From Enterobacter cancerogenus (lineage in GTDB: Bacteria > Pseudomonadota > Gammaproteobacteria > Enterobacterales > Enterobacteriaceae): DNA of 64,000 nucleotides. The notes under the pieces are model-generated. The model was not told the origin of the DNA. It saw only the letters and a program-made list of their open reading frames with translations, and ran no database searches. The DNA lies in assembly GCF_019047785.1 (NCBI RefSeq), contig NZ_CP077290.1, positions 1,612,001 to 1,676,000 on the forward strand, written 5' to 3'. Both the position numbers and the translations under genes were made by a program. This document shows positions 1-9,536 of the stretch, one piece after another (the first letter of the stretch is position 1; the number at the start of each line of letters is the position of its first letter).

Positions 1-636
1 CGCGGGATCAAGGTCGTGACCTTTGACTCCGGCGTAAACTCCGATATTCCGGCCAGCTTTGTCGCCACCAACAACCGCAAGGCGGGCGCGCAGGCGGCCG
101 ATGCGCTGGCCGAACAGGTCGGCAAAAAAGGCAAGGTGGGCATTATTGCGCACGTTGCCGGAACAACATCGGCTATCGAACGCTCCGAAGGCTTCAGCGA
201 AGAGATGAAGGCGAAGTACCCGGACATTCAGGTGCTGCCGGTGCAGTACAGCGACGGCGATCCGCAAAAAGCGATGGATAAAACCATCGATATGGTTCAG
301 GCCAACCCGGATATCGCAGGCATTTATGCCACCAACGAAGGTTCAACGCTGGGCGTGGCGAACGCCATCGACAGCCAAAAACTGAAAGGCAAAGTCAAAG
401 TCATCGGCTTCGACAGTACCGAAGCGATCATCAACTTCCTCAAGAACGGTGTGATCCAGGGGTTTGTGGTGCAGGACGCATACCAGATTGGCTATCAGGG
501 TATTAAGGCGCTTAATGCGGCGATCGCCGGGCAGACCGTGGCGAAAGAAATTGATATTCCAGTCAAATATGTCAACGCGCAGAATATCAACACCCCTGAA
601 ATTGATAAACTGCTGCATCCGTTTGGTAAAAAATAA
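1..636 (+). CDS. Sugar ABC transporter periplasmic substrate-binding protein (5' end outside the window)
   Basis: This is the C-terminal 211 residues of a ribose/galactose-type periplasmic binding protein (Peripla_BP_4 class). The frame is open from base 1, so the true start lies upstream. Visible family features are the VVTFDSG strand at the start of the fragment, a Gly-rich GKKGKVGIIAH segment opening the C-terminal lobe, the IAGIYATNEGSTLGVANA stretch, and KVIGFDSTEAI followed by GVIQGFVVQDAYQIGY, which is the usual closing part of the sugar pocket. The protein should capture a sugar in the periplasm and hand it to a membrane permease encoded upstream. The kinase gene follows after 11 bp on the same strand, so the two are very probably cotranscribed and the imported sugar is likely a substrate for the downstream enzymes. 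The sugar cannot be named from the sequence. Confidence 0.9.
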   Translation, partial: RGIKVVTFDSGVNSDIPASFVATNNRKAGAQAADALAEQVGKKGKVGIIAHVAGTTSAIERSEGFSEEMKAKYPDIQVLPVQYSDGDPQKAMDKTIDMVQANPDIAGIYATNEGSTLGVANAIDSQKLKGKVKVIGFDSTEAIINFLKNGVIQGFVVQDAYQIGYQGIKALNAAIAGQTVAKEIDIPVKYVNAQNINTPEIDKLLHPFGKK

Positions 637-647
637 GGGAGTTCAGG

Positions 648-2237
648 ATGAGTGACGGCTATTTCCTCGGGGTTGATGTCGGGTCGGCCAGCGTGCGCGC
701 CGGGCTGTACTCCGCACAGGGCGAGCGTTTGCGCTTCGCGACCCGCCCGATTTCGCAGTTTCGCGCCGATAACGCGCGCGTAGAACAATCCTCTGCGGAA
801 ATCTGGCAGCAGGTTTGCGCCGCGGTACGGGAAGCCGTCAATGCATCCGGGATCGCCCGCGACGCGATCCGCTCCATAGGGTTCGACGCCACCTGCTCGC
901 TGGTGGCGCTGGACGCCCAGGGCCATGGCCTGAGCGCGTCGCCGGACAGCCCGGCGGCGCAGGACATTATTATGTGGATGGATCACCGGGCGCAGGAGGA
1001 GACTGCCCGCATCAATGCCACCCGCGACCCGGCACTTGGCTACGTGGGCGGCGAGGTGAGCATTGAGATGGAGCTGCCAAAGCTGCTGTGGCTTAAAGAA
1101 CGCCATCCTGAAACCTGGAACAACGCCTGGCGCTTTTTCGATCTGGCTGATTTTCTGGTGTGGAAAGCGACCGGTCAGGACGTCGCCAGCCTGTGCACCC
1201 TCACCTGCAAGTGGAACTATCTGGCGCACGAGGCGCGCTTCAGCGATACGCTGCTTCAGGCCGTGGGGCTGGAGAGCCTGCTGACCAAAATCCCTGAGAC
1301 GATCCTCGACGTGGCCGACCGCGCCAGCACGCTAAGCCCGCAGGCCGCACAAGAGCTGGGATTACCCGAACACGTTATTGTCGCCAGCGGGATGATTGAC
1401 GCCCACGCGGGCGGCGTGGCGCTGACCGGCGCACAGCCTGAAGGTACGCTGGCGCTGATTAGCGGCACCTCAAACTGCCATATGCTTGCCAGCCAGACGG
1501 CAATCTTTACCCCCGGCGTCTGGGGCCCGTACTGGGGGGCGATGCTTCCCGGCTACTGGCTGACGGAGGGCGGGCAAAGCGCCGCGGGCGCGCTGGTTGA
1601 CTGGACGCTGCGCGAGCATCACGCCAGCGCGGCGCTGTTTGCCAAAGCCGAGGCTGCGCAACGCCATCCGGTCGCGGTAATTAACGACTGGGTGGCCGCG
1701 CTGGAGCAGGAAGAGAAATACCCGACCCGTAACCTGCATGTTCTGGCGGATCACCACGGCAACCGTTCCCCGCGCTCGCGCCCGGACGCCCGGGGGAGCG
1801 TCGTGGGGCTGACGTTAGAAACCGGCGAGCGCGCGCTGGCGAGGCTCTACCTTGCGACGTTGCAGGCTATCGCCTACGGCACGCGGCATATCATCGATAC
1901 CCTGCACAATCACGGTCACAGGCTGTCGCGCATTGTTATCTGCGGCGGGGCGACCCATAACCGGCTGTGGCTGCGGGAGTATGCCGATGCCACCGGCTGT
2001 CACATTCACCTTCTGGCTGAAGAAGATGCCGTTACGCTGGGGGCTGCACTCTGTGGCGCGGTTGCCAGCGGCGCGTGGGCAACGCTGTCCGACGCGACCC
2101 GCGCGATGGTCAACACTGGCGACGTCATCGCTCCTCGCCCGGAAACCGCCACCTTCCACCAGCAAAAATATGCCGCCTACCTGGCGCTATGGACCCAGCA
2201 GCAGGCGCTTAATGAACTGATGCAACAGGAAATGTAA
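648..2237 (+). CDS. FGGY-family carbohydrate kinase (pentulose kinase type, ribulokinase-like)
   Basis: A 529-residue kinase that should phosphorylate a ketose with ATP in the cytoplasm. The N-terminal phosphate-binding loop GVDVGSASVRAGLYS (about residues 8-22), the ISGTSNCHM turn in the second domain and the CGGATHNRLWLREYADATG segment near the C-terminus are classic FGGY marks. Length and sequence fit the FGGY pentulose kinase branch that includes D-ribulokinases, not FucK, AraB or XylB of E. coli. The start follows an AAGGGAG ribosome site at 635-641. It lies between the binding-protein gene and a LacI-type regulator, with a FucA-type aldolase next, which suggests a transport-phosphorylation-cleavage pathway. 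The expected phosphorylation position (C1 or C5) cannot be read from sequence and matters for whether the aldolase can use the product. Confidence 0.88.
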   Translation: MSDGYFLGVDVGSASVRAGLYSAQGERLRFATRPISQFRADNARVEQSSAEIWQQVCAAVREAVNASGIARDAIRSIGFDATCSLVALDAQGHGLSASPDSPAAQDIIMWMDHRAQEETARINATRDPALGYVGGEVSIEMELPKLLWLKERHPETWNNAWRFFDLADFLVWKATGQDVASLCTLTCKWNYLAHEARFSDTLLQAVGLESLLTKIPETILDVADRASTLSPQAAQELGLPEHVIVASGMIDAHAGGVALTGAQPEGTLALISGTSNCHMLASQTAIFTPGVWGPYWGAMLPGYWLTEGGQSAAGALVDWTLREHHASAALFAKAEAAQRHPVAVINDWVAALEQEEKYPTRNLHVLADHHGNRSPRSRPDARGSVVGLTLETGERALARLYLATLQAIAYGTRHIIDTLHNHGHRLSRIVICGGATHNRLWLREYADATGCHIHLLAEEDAVTLGAALCGAVASGAWATLSDATRAMVNTGDVIAPRPETATFHQQKYAAYLALWTQQQALNELMQQEM

Positions 2238-2298
2238 TGGCAGGATGCGTATGCTTTATCTGAGGTTTTTCACACACGAAAAGGATTGAGGCGTAGCG

Positions 2299-3294
2299 AT
2301 GGCCAAAACAGTTGAACAGATAGCGAAGGATCTGAATTTATCCGTTACCACCGTGCGCCTGGTGCTGGGCGGCAAAGCCGGGCAGTACCGGATCAGCATG
2401 AAAACGCAGGCCAGAATCAATGAACACGTCGAGCGCTACGGCTACACCCTGAATCATTCAGCGCGCAGCCTGAAGCTGAACAAAACCGAGACGCTGGGGC
2501 TGATCGTCCCCAATATCTCGAACGTGTTCTTCGCCACGCTTGCAGAAAAGCTGGAGCTGCGCTGCCGCCGTTCGGGCTATCAGCTGATGATCAGCTGTAC
2601 CTACAACGACGTGGACTATGAGAACAAGCTGGTCAGAGCCCTGATGGCGCGAAACGTCGACGGCCTGTTTATCGTCCCCTCGACGCTGGAAAACCAGCAG
2701 CATCATCTGCGGCAGATCCAAAAGCCGCTGGTGCTTCTCGACCGGGATTTTGGCTTCACCGACAACGCGCTGGTGGAGAGTCATAACGAAGCCGGTGGCG
2801 ATGAACTGGCGCGCAGCATGTTGGGCGTCAGCGATACCCCGCTCTGGTTCCTGGTAGGCGATACCGCCCTGCCGAGCATCACTGACCGACTGAACGGCTA
2901 TTTACATGCTCTGAACACGGCGGGCATTGATCACCGCAACTGGGTGATTGAAGGCCCGGACAATACGCCGCAGGGAGGATATGCCCTGATGGACAAACTG
3001 ATCGACAGCCATGGCGTACCCCAGGCCTTTATCGCCTCGTCGCTCCCGGTGCTGGAAGGGGCAATCGAGGCGCTGCGCGCGCGCGCCGGTACCGTGCCGC
3101 AGCACATCAATATCGGTACGTTCGATGAACACCCCATGCTGGGATTCCTGCCGAACAGCGTCTGGTCGATGCAGCAGGATGAAGATACCTGGGCGGAAAA
3201 AGCGTTTGAGCTGATGCAACGAGCCATCGACGGCGAAGCGGTCAACGAGACGGCGAAGGTGGATATGAAGCTGGTCAAACGTTCCCGCCAGTAA
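2299..3294 (+). CDS. LacI-family transcriptional regulator
   Basis: A 331-residue regulator. Residues 3-27 form the LacI-type helix-turn-helix (TVEQIAKDLNLSVTTVRLVL), followed by a hinge segment (about 43-60, YGYTLNHSARSLKLNKTETLG) and a periplasmic-binding-protein-like effector domain starting at LGLIVPNISNVFFATL. The usual LacI-family helix reads VSxxTVSRVL; here it is VTTVRLVLGGKAG, a modest deviation. The gene sits inside the sugar cluster, 61 bp after the kinase and 27 bp before the aldolase, so it probably represses the cluster until the sugar or a phosphorylated intermediate binds. A GAGGCG site precedes the ATG. The effector and operator are not identifiable here because the likely promoter lies upstream of the window. 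Confidence 0.9.
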   Translation: MAKTVEQIAKDLNLSVTTVRLVLGGKAGQYRISMKTQARINEHVERYGYTLNHSARSLKLNKTETLGLIVPNISNVFFATLAEKLELRCRRSGYQLMISCTYNDVDYENKLVRALMARNVDGLFIVPSTLENQQHHLRQIQKPLVLLDRDFGFTDNALVESHNEAGGDELARSMLGVSDTPLWFLVGDTALPSITDRLNGYLHALNTAGIDHRNWVIEGPDNTPQGGYALMDKLIDSHGVPQAFIASSLPVLEGAIEALRARAGTVPQHINIGTFDEHPMLGFLPNSVWSMQQDEDTWAEKAFELMQRAIDGEAVNETAKVDMKLVKRSRQ

Positions 3295-3321
3295 AAATAA
3301 AACTGTACCCGGAGAATAAAA

Positions 3322-3969
3322 ATGGAACGAGCCAGATTAGCCAGAGACATCATCGACACCTGCCTTGAGATGACCCATCTGGGATTAAATCAGGGCACCG
3401 CAGGCAATATCAGCGTGCGCTACCGCGACGGCATGCTGATCACGCCGACCGGCATTCCCTACGAGCGCCTGACCGAAGAGAGCATCGTCTACGTTGATGC
3501 CGGGGGTCGCCACGAGGAGGGGAAGCTGCCGTCCAGCGAATGGCGTTTTCATCAGGTGGTGTATCAAACCCGCCCGGAAGCCAACGCGGTGGTGCATAAC
3601 CATGCCGTCCACTGCACGGCGATTTCAATACTCAATCGTCCGATCCCGGCCATTCACTACATGATCGCGGCCGCGGGCGGCAACTCAATCCCCTGCGCGC
3701 CCTACGCCACCTTCGGCACGCGGGCGTTATCCGAACACGTTGCCGTTGCCCTGCGCGATCGCAACGCCACGCTGCTGCAGCATCATGGGTTAATCACCTG
3801 CGAAGAGAGTCTCGAAAAAGCGCTGTGGCTGGCACAGGAGGTGGAAGTGCTGGCAAAACTGTATCTGACAACGCTGGCGATTGTAGACCCGGTTCCGGTG
3901 CTGGATGACGACGAAATTGCCGTCGTGCTGGAGAAATTTAAAAGCTACGGCCTGCGCGTGGAAGCCTAA
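3322..3969 (+). CDS. fucA: Class II aldolase, L-fuculose-phosphate aldolase type (FucA-like)
   Basis: A 215-residue zinc aldolase, the length of E. coli FucA, and by recollection nearly collinear with it. It carries the catalytic Glu73 (SSEWRFH) and the zinc histidines of VVHNHAVH (92 and 94) and LLQHHGL, plus the HYMIAAAGGNSIPCAPYATFG segment. FucA splits L-fuculose 1-phosphate (and D-ribulose 1-phosphate) into dihydroxyacetone phosphate and an aldehyde. Here it is not in a fuc operon: its partners are an FGGY kinase that is not FucK, a LacI-type regulator and an ABC binding protein. The in vivo substrate may therefore be another 1-phosphorylated ketose. Start supported by a GGAG site at 3311-3314. 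The gene symbol records sequence kinship, not proven function. Confidence 0.85.
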   Translation: MERARLARDIIDTCLEMTHLGLNQGTAGNISVRYRDGMLITPTGIPYERLTEESIVYVDAGGRHEEGKLPSSEWRFHQVVYQTRPEANAVVHNHAVHCTAISILNRPIPAIHYMIAAAGGNSIPCAPYATFGTRALSEHVAVALRDRNATLLQHHGLITCEESLEKALWLAQEVEVLAKLYLTTLAIVDPVPVLDDDEIAVVLEKFKSYGLRVEA

Positions 3970-4084
3970 TTTTTTTACCCGGGGGTGCTTTTATTACACC
4001 CTCGTAATATCTCTTAAACAAACACCTATTTACCACACTTATCACCCCGCCTAAACTATGGCCTGCTTTTTGGTAGAGGTGGTA

Positions 4085-5446
4085 ATGAACGATTATAAAA
4101 TGACGCCGGGCGAGTTGCGCGCGACCTGGGGTTTAGGGACTGTTTTCTCGCTACGTATGCTTGGCATGTTTATGGTCCTGCCTGTTCTGACCACGTACGG
4201 CATGGCGCTTCAGGGCGCCAGCGAAGCGTTGATTGGCCTGGCCATTGGTATCTATGGTTTAGCCCAGGCCGTATTCCAGATCCCCTTTGGCCTGCTGTCA
4301 GACCGCGTGGGCCGTAAACCGCTGATCGTCGGCGGGCTGCTCGTCTTTGTGCTCGGCAGCGTGATTGCCGCCCTCTCCGACTCCATCTGGGGGATTATTC
4401 TTGGCCGCGCCCTGCAAGGCTCCGGCGCGATTGCCGCTGCCGTCATGGCGCTCCTGTCGGATTTAACCCGCGAGCAAAACCGCACCAAGGCGATGGCCTT
4501 TATCGGCGTCAGCTTTGGCGTCACCTTTGCCATCGCGATGGTTCTCGGCCCGATCATTACCCATCACCTCGGCCTGCACGCCCTGTTCTGGATGATCGCC
4601 GTGCTGGCGAGCGTGGGTATCGCCTTAACCCTGTGGGTGGTGCCGGACAGCAAAAACCACGTCCTCAACCGTGAGTCCGGCATGGTGAAAGGCTGCTTCA
4701 GCAAAGTGTTGGTTGAACCGCGCCTGCTGAAGCTGAACTTCGGCATCATGTGTCTGCATATTCTGCTGATGTCGACCTTTGTCGCCCTGCCGGGCCAGCT
4801 GGCGGCTGCGGGCTTCCCGGCGGAAGAGCACTGGAAAATTTATCTGGTGACGATGCTCATCTCCTTCCTCTCGGTGGTGCCGTTTATTATCTATGCCGAA
4901 GTGAAGCGCAAGATGAAGCGCGTTTTCGTGGGCTGCGTGGCGCTGCTGCTGATTGCGGAGATCGTGCTGTGGGGCTCCGGCCCGCACTTCTGGGAGCTGG
5001 TTGCCGGCGTGCAGCTGTTCTTCCTGGCGTTTAACCTGATGGAAGCCCTGCTGCCGTCGCTGATCAGCAAAGAGTCTCCTGCGGGCTATAAAGGCACGGC
5101 GATGGGCATTTACTCCACCAGCCAGTTCCTCGGCGTAGCTATCGGCGGCTCGCTCGGCGGCTGGGTGGACGGCCTGTTTGACTCGCAAACCGTATTCCTG
5201 ATGGGGGCGCTGCTGGCGATGGTCTGGCTGTTTGTCTCCAGCACCATGAAAGAGCCACGCTACGTGAGCAGCCTGCGCGTTGAAATCCCTGAGGGCATAG
5301 AGATTAGCGAAACGCTGAAACAGCGGCTTGAGGCCACGGAAGGGGTGAATGAAGTGCTTATCGTCCCGGAAGAGCGCAGCGCCTATGTCAAAATTGACAG
5401 CAAAGTCACCAACCGGTTTGAAGTGGAGCAGGCGCTAAACGCCTGA
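4085..5446 (+). CDS. yajR: MFS transporter YajR
   Basis: A 453-residue inner-membrane transporter of the major facilitator superfamily with about twelve hydrophobic segments. The loop GLLSDRVGRKPLIVGG is the MFS motif A between helices 2 and 3. After the membrane part, roughly the last 70 residues form the extra ferredoxin-like YAM domain typical of YajR (ending KIDSKVTNRFEVEQALNA). The substrate is not established for the family. I chose the ATG at 4085 (MNDYKMTPG), which matches E. coli YajR and follows GAGGTGG; an in-frame ATG at 4058 would add nine residues but overlaps the likely -10 region. In E. coli yajR neighbours the cyo operon; here the sugar cluster takes that position. Confidence 0.93.
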   Translation: MNDYKMTPGELRATWGLGTVFSLRMLGMFMVLPVLTTYGMALQGASEALIGLAIGIYGLAQAVFQIPFGLLSDRVGRKPLIVGGLLVFVLGSVIAALSDSIWGIILGRALQGSGAIAAAVMALLSDLTREQNRTKAMAFIGVSFGVTFAIAMVLGPIITHHLGLHALFWMIAVLASVGIALTLWVVPDSKNHVLNRESGMVKGCFSKVLVEPRLLKLNFGIMCLHILLMSTFVALPGQLAAAGFPAEEHWKIYLVTMLISFLSVVPFIIYAEVKRKMKRVFVGCVALLLIAEIVLWGSGPHFWELVAGVQLFFLAFNLMEALLPSLISKESPAGYKGTAMGIYSTSQFLGVAIGGSLGGWVDGLFDSQTVFLMGALLAMVWLFVSSTMKEPRYVSSLRVEIPEGIEISETLKQRLEATEGVNEVLIVPEERSAYVKIDSKVTNRFEVEQALNA

Positions 5447-5477
5447 AAAAATGCCCGGTCTGACCGGGCATTTTCGT
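5447..5477. terminator. Bidirectional terminator between yajR and yajQ
   Basis: The inverted repeat AATGCCCGGTC/GACCGGGCATT (5450-5472) is flanked by A-rich sequence on the left and TTTTCGTCTT on the right. It sits between two convergent genes and can end transcription from both sides. Confidence 0.85.
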
Positions 5478-5478
5478 C

Positions 5479-5970
5479 TTAATCGCGGAAGTTTTTAAAC
5501 TGGAACGGCTGTCCCAGATCGCCGCCGCGGATCAGCGCCATTACGCCCTGCAAATCATCACGGGATTTACCGGTAACGCGGATCTCTTCGCCCTGGATCT
5601 GCGCCTGGACCTTCAGCTTGCTGTCCTTGATGAGCTTAACGATTTTCTTCTGCACCGCGCTCTCAATACCCTGCTTGAGTTTGGCTTCAACAAACCAGGT
5701 TTTCCCGCTGTGGACAAACTCTTCCGGCACGTCCAGAGAGGTGCCTTCAATGCCGCGTTTTAACAGCTTGGCGCGCAGAATATCGAGCAGCTGATTGACC
5801 TGGAAATCAGACTCGCTCAGCACTTTTATGGTCTTATTTGCGTCGTTCAGCTCAAACGTCGCCTCAACGCCACGAAAATCGAAACGTGACTCAACTTCAC
5901 GGCTTGCGTTATCCACGCCGTTGCGGACTTCCTGGATATCAACTTCGGAAACAATATCGAAAGATGGCAT
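5479..5970 (-). CDS. yajQ: YajQ family nucleotide-binding protein
   Basis: A 163-residue cytoplasmic protein (UPF0234) matching E. coli YajQ in length and sequence, beginning [11 protein letters not shown] and ending [11 protein letters not shown]. The family has two ferredoxin-like domains; members bind nucleotides, and a Xanthomonas homologue has been reported as a cyclic-di-GMP effector. The role in enterobacteria is not settled. The start at 5970 has a GGGAGAAGAAAAG purine-rich site directly before it; a start six codons upstream is possible but is not the family start. It is convergent with yajR and divergent from panE. Confidence 0.93.
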   Translation of the reverse strand: MPSFDIVSEVDIQEVRNGVDNASREVESRFDFRGVEATFELNDANKTIKVLSESDFQVNQLLDILRAKLLKRGIEGTSLDVPEEFVHSGKTWFVEAKLKQGIESAVQKKIVKLIKDSKLKVQAQIQGEEIRVTGKSRDDLQGVMALIRGGDLGQPFQFKNFRD

Positions 5971-6094
5971 CTTTTCTTCTCCCTTCATTTTTGTTGCGTT
6001 GCATAATACCCGTAACGAGGCATAACGAGAAGCTTAGCTGACGGCGCTATACTTAGGCCGTAACACCTGGCGCAGTTGCAGGTGAGGAGGAACA

Positions 6095-7006
6095 ATGAAA
6101 ATAACAGTGCTCGGATGCGGGGCGCTTGGTCAGCTGTGGCTGACGGCGCTGTGCAAGCACGGACACGAGGTACAGGGCTGGCTGCGTGTGCCACAGCCCT
6201 ATTGCAGTGTAAACCTGATTGATGAAGACGGAAGCATCTTTAACGAATCACTCACCGCCAACGATCCGGATTTTCTGGCGCAAAGCGATCTGCTGCTGGT
6301 CACGCTGAAAGCGTGGCAGGTTTCAGATGCGGTAAAAGCCCTGGCAGCCCAGCTCCCCCCGACATCGCCTATTCTGCTGCTGCACAACGGCATGGGAACC
6401 CTTGATGAGCTGAAAAGCATCGCGCAGCCGCTGCTGATGGGCATTACCACCCATGCCGCGCGTCGGGATGGCAACATCATCGTCCACGTTGCCAGCGGCG
6501 TAACGCACATCGGCCCTGCCCGCGAACAGGATGGCGACTACAGCTATCTGGCTGACGTTCTGCAAAGCGTGCTGCCGGACGTGGCCTGGCACAACACTAT
6601 TCGCCCGCAGCTGTGGCGTAAGCTGGCGGTGAACTGCGTGATAAATCCGCTGACCGCGCTGTGGGATTGCCCCAACGGCGAGCTGCAAAATCATCCGCAG
6701 GAGGTTGCCGTGCTGTGTGCCGAGGTGGCGGCAGTGATTGAGCGTGAAGGCCTGCACACGTCGGCGGAGGATTTACGCTATTATGTCGACCAGGTAATTG
6801 ATAGTACGGCAGAAAATATCTCGTCGATGCTGCAGGACGTTCGGGCGCTACGCCATACCGAAATCGACTATATCACCGGCTATCTGTTAAAACGCGCTCG
6901 CGCGCACGGTGTTGCAGTGCCGGAAAACGCCCGCCTGTATGACCTGGTTAAACGTAAGGAGAGTGAATATGAGCGTGTCGGCACTGGTCTGCCTCGCCCC
7001 TGGTAG
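6095..7006 (+). CDS. panE: 2-dehydropantoate 2-reductase (ketopantoate reductase)
   Basis: A 303-residue NADPH-dependent enzyme that reduces ketopantoate to pantoate in the pantothenate/CoA pathway. The N-terminal Rossmann loop is [10 protein letters not shown] (residues 7-16). The catalytic Lys lies in [17 protein letters not shown] (about residue 176), with the conserved Asn just after it, and the C-terminal helical domain contains ENISSMLQD. Length is identical to E. coli PanE. AGGAGG precedes the ATG. Its 3' end overlaps yajL by 38 bp, so the two are translationally linked. Confidence 0.96.
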   Translation: MKITVLGCGALGQLWLTALCKHGHEVQGWLRVPQPYCSVNLIDEDGSIFNESLTANDPDFLAQSDLLLVTLKAWQVSDAVKALAAQLPPTSPILLLHNGMGTLDELKSIAQPLLMGITTHAARRDGNIIVHVASGVTHIGPAREQDGDYSYLADVLQSVLPDVAWHNTIRPQLWRKLAVNCVINPLTALWDCPNGELQNHPQEVAVLCAEVAAVIEREGLHTSAEDLRYYVDQVIDSTAENISSMLQDVRALRHTEIDYITGYLLKRARAHGVAVPENARLYDLVKRKESEYERVGTGLPRPW

Positions 7007-7562
7007 CGAAGAAATGGAAGCCGTGACCACCATCGATGTGATGGTACGCGGCGGTATCGCCGTCACAACGGCCAGCGTGGCCAGCGACGGCAATCTGGCT
7101 GTCACCTGCTCACGCGGCGTGAAGATCCTCGCCGATGCGCCGCTGGTGCAGGTGGCGGATGGCGATTACGACATCATCGTGCTGCCTGGCGGTCTGAAAG
7201 GCGCGGAGTGTTTTCGCGACAGCCCGCTGCTGGTTGAGACCGTTCGTCAGTTTCACCTTTCAGGGCGCATCGTCGCCACTATCTGCGCCGCAGCCGGCAC
7301 GGTTCTGGTGCCGCACGATCTCTTCCCGATTGGCAACATGACCGGCTTCCCTGCGCTCAAAGAGACCATCCCGGAAGATCAATGGGTGGATAAGCGCGTT
7401 GTCTGGGACCCGCGCGTCAACCTGCTCACCAGCCAGGGGCCAGGCACGGCGATTGATTTCGGGCTGAAGATTATCGACCTGCTGGTCGGGCGCGAGAAGG
7501 CCTACGAAGTGGCTTCGTCGCTGGTGATGGCGGCGGGAATTTATAATTTCTACGAAGCCTGA
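6969..7562 (+). CDS. yajL: DJ-1/PfpI superfamily protein YajL (protein deglycase/chaperone type)
   Basis: A 197-residue protein of the DJ-1/ThiJ/PfpI fold. The reactive cysteine of the nucleophile elbow is in [14 protein letters not shown] (Cys106 by alignment with E. coli YajL), with a conserved Glu near residue 15 ([10 protein letters not shown]). YajL is described as a chaperone and oxidative-stress protein; glyoxal deglycase activity has been proposed and disputed. The start at 6969 ([12 protein letters not shown]) matches E. coli and lies inside the end of panE, after an AAGGAGAG site at 6956-6963. Confidence 0.93.
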   Translation: MSVSALVCLAPGSEEMEAVTTIDVMVRGGIAVTTASVASDGNLAVTCSRGVKILADAPLVQVADGDYDIIVLPGGLKGAECFRDSPLLVETVRQFHLSGRIVATICAAAGTVLVPHDLFPIGNMTGFPALKETIPEDQWVDKRVVWDPRVNLLTSQGPGTAIDFGLKIIDLLVGREKAYEVASSLVMAAGIYNFYEA

Positions 7563-7570
7563 TGCATAAA

Positions 7571-7648
7571 AAAGCCGGGTGACGACTACGTCTTACCCGG
7601 CCTACAAGACCACCACGCAGGCCCGGTAAGCGCTCACGCTACCGGGCA
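7571..7648. repeat. REP/PU palindromic element pair (BIME) after yajL
   Basis: Two palindromic units lie between the convergent genes yajL and thiI: one spanning 7573-7602 (AGCCGGGT ... ACCCGGCC) and one spanning 7621-7647 (GCCCGGTAAGCG ... ACCGGGC). This is the form of enterobacterial REP/PU elements in a BIME. They may protect or end the two transcripts. Confidence 0.8.
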
Positions 7649-7654
7649 GGAACG

Positions 7655-9103
7655 CTACGGGCGATACACCTTCACATTGGCAAAGCCCTGCTCACGCAGA
7701 TAGAGCGCCTGCAGACGGCTCATCACGCCACGCTCACACCACAGCAGGTAGGTTTTACTTTGGTCAAGATCGCCGAATTTGGTGCTCAGCTTGTAGAACG
7801 GCAGAGACACGACCTCAACGCCTTCAACCTGCAACGGTTTGTCGTCCTGCTCGTCAACGGAGCGAATATCGAGGATCGCGTCGTTAGCGCCGAAACCGCT
7901 GACGGTTTCAACTTCTACGACGTCCTGCTGAGTCTGCTGAGCGATCTCGCGGATATCGATGTTCGACGCTTCCGCAACGACCTTATCCAGGATGGCGAAA
8001 TCAAAGTTTTCTTCTTCCGCTTCGATTTTCGCCTTCACCGCCTTCACGGTTGGGCTTTTCGAGATCACGCCGCAATACTCCGGCATGGTACGGGCGAAAT
8101 CTTCGGTGCCGATTTCACGCGCCAGATCGATGATGTGCTCTTTGTCATGGGAGATGAGCGGGCGCAGGATCAGCGTGTCAGAGACGTTATCGATCAGGCG
8201 CAGGTTGGTCAGGGTCTGGCTCGACACCTGGCCCAGCGCTTCGCCGGTGACCAGCGCCTGCACGCCGTAGCGCTCAGCCACTTTCGACGCTGCGCGCACC
8301 ATCATGCGCTTGAGCACCACGCCCATCTGACCGTCGTCGACCTTCTCCAGGATTTCACCGACAACCGGTTCAAAGTTAATCGCCACAAAGCGTACACGGT
8401 GGGAGCTGCCGAAGCGGTTCCACAGGTAATGCGCCACCTGACGTACGCCAATTTCATGCGCCGCACCGCCCAGGTTGAAGAAGCAGTAGTGAACGCGGCA
8501 GCCGCGACGCATCAACATATAGCTGGAAACGCCGGAGTCAAAACCGCCGGAGATCAGCGACAGCACATCTTCCTGCGTGCCGATCGGGAAGCCGCCGATA
8601 CCTTCGTAGCGGCCTTTCACCAGCAGCAGGCGATCGTTCTCGATTTCGAGATTCACGGTCACGTCAGGGTGAGTCAGACGCACGCGCGCCGTTTCAACGT
8701 GCTGGTTCAGACCGCCGCCAACGTAGCGTTCCACTTCAATTGAGCTGAATTCATGCTTGCCGCGACGCTTCACGCGCACGCAGAAGGTTTTGCCTTCGAT
8801 CTGATCGCGATACTGCGCCAGCGCCTTCTCAAAGATGTCATGCAGGGAAGTGAAGGGTACATCTTCCACTTCCAGAATATGGTGGATACCCGGAATGCGG
8901 GTCAGCGCGTCGCGAATATCCAGACGCTTGTTTTCGTCTTTCGCGCGAACTTCTACGTGGTCCCAGTGACGCACCACGGCAAGGGTGTCATCGTAGTGCT
9001 TTAATACGTTACGGATGTTCCCGGTGAGAATTTTAATAAAGCGCAAACGCACAGATTGGCTTTTGATGGTGATTTCAGGGAACAATTTAATGATAAACTT
9101 CAT
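7655..9103 (-). CDS. thiI: tRNA 4-thiouridine sulfurtransferase / thiamine sulfur carrier protein ThiI
   Basis: A 482-residue protein, exactly the E. coli length. In order: an N-terminal ferredoxin-like plus THUMP region (RNA binding, about 1-165), the PP-loop ATPase motif [12 protein letters not shown] (about 180-191), the Cys of [12 protein letters not shown] (about 344), and a C-terminal rhodanese domain with the persulfide Cys in [11 protein letters not shown] (about 456). It adenylates U8 of tRNA and transfers sulfur to make 4-thiouridine, and it supplies sulfur for the thiazole of thiamine. It is divergent from xseB across 190 bp, which must hold both promoters. Confidence 0.96.
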   Translation of the reverse strand: MKFIIKLFPEITIKSQSVRLRFIKILTGNIRNVLKHYDDTLAVVRHWDHVEVRAKDENKRLDIRDALTRIPGIHHILEVEDVPFTSLHDIFEKALAQYRDQIEGKTFCVRVKRRGKHEFSSIEVERYVGGGLNQHVETARVRLTHPDVTVNLEIENDRLLLVKGRYEGIGGFPIGTQEDVLSLISGGFDSGVSSYMLMRRGCRVHYCFFNLGGAAHEIGVRQVAHYLWNRFGSSHRVRFVAINFEPVVGEILEKVDDGQMGVVLKRMMVRAASKVAERYGVQALVTGEALGQVSSQTLTNLRLIDNVSDTLILRPLISHDKEHIIDLAREIGTEDFARTMPEYCGVISKSPTVKAVKAKIEAEEENFDFAILDKVVAEASNIDIREIAQQTQQDVVEVETVSGFGANDAILDIRSVDEQDDKPLQVEGVEVVSLPFYKLSTKFGDLDQSKTYLLWCERGVMSRLQALYLREQGFANVKVYRP

Positions 9104-9293
9104 GGCGGCAATGTTTCTTAGGCAAGCGATAAGGCTTGTAATGGAAAAGTACAGCAGCCCCTATAACCGAAGGCTGCTTCCAGGCGCGCAAGTATACCAC
9201 CATCGCGCGGCTCCTGTGCACATTGCGCGTTATTTGATAATTGCCCCGAGTCCGTTACCATGTCGGGGCTGAGAATATAAGAGTCAATTCACT

Positions 9294-9536
9294 ATGCCGA
9301 AGAAGAACGACGCACCGGCCAGTTTCGAAACTGCGCTGAATGAACTGGAGCACATCGTAACCCGTCTTGAAAGCGGCGATTTACCGCTGGAAGAGGCGCT
9401 GAACGAATTCGAACGCGGCGTGCAGCTGGCGCGCCAGGGGCAGGTCAAACTGCAGCAGGCCGAGCAGCGCGTGCAGATCCTGCTCTCTGATGCCGAAGAT
9501 GCCAAACCTGCGCCCTTCACACCGGACGCCGAGTAA
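9294..9536 (+). CDS. xseB: Exodeoxyribonuclease VII small subunit
   Basis: An 80-residue protein with the compact helical XseB core ([20 protein letters not shown], then [19 protein letters not shown]). With XseA it forms exonuclease VII, a single-strand DNA exonuclease. It opens the xseB-ispA-dxs run: its TAA is followed directly by the ispA ATG at 9537, so translation of the two is coupled. Confidence 0.95.
   Translation: MPKKNDAPASFETALNELEHIVTRLESGDLPLEEALNEFERGVQLARQGQVKLQQAEQRVQILLSDAEDAKPAPFTPDAE

Noticed and set aside
3970..4057. Possible terminator after the aldolase gene (GGGGGTG ... CACCC near 3979-4003)
   Set aside because: Weak stem with a long loop and no U-run, so I do not list it.
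6909..6968. Longer N-terminus for yajL
   Set aside because: The extra 20 codons lie in panE; the E. coli-type start with AAGGAGAG upstream is at 6969.
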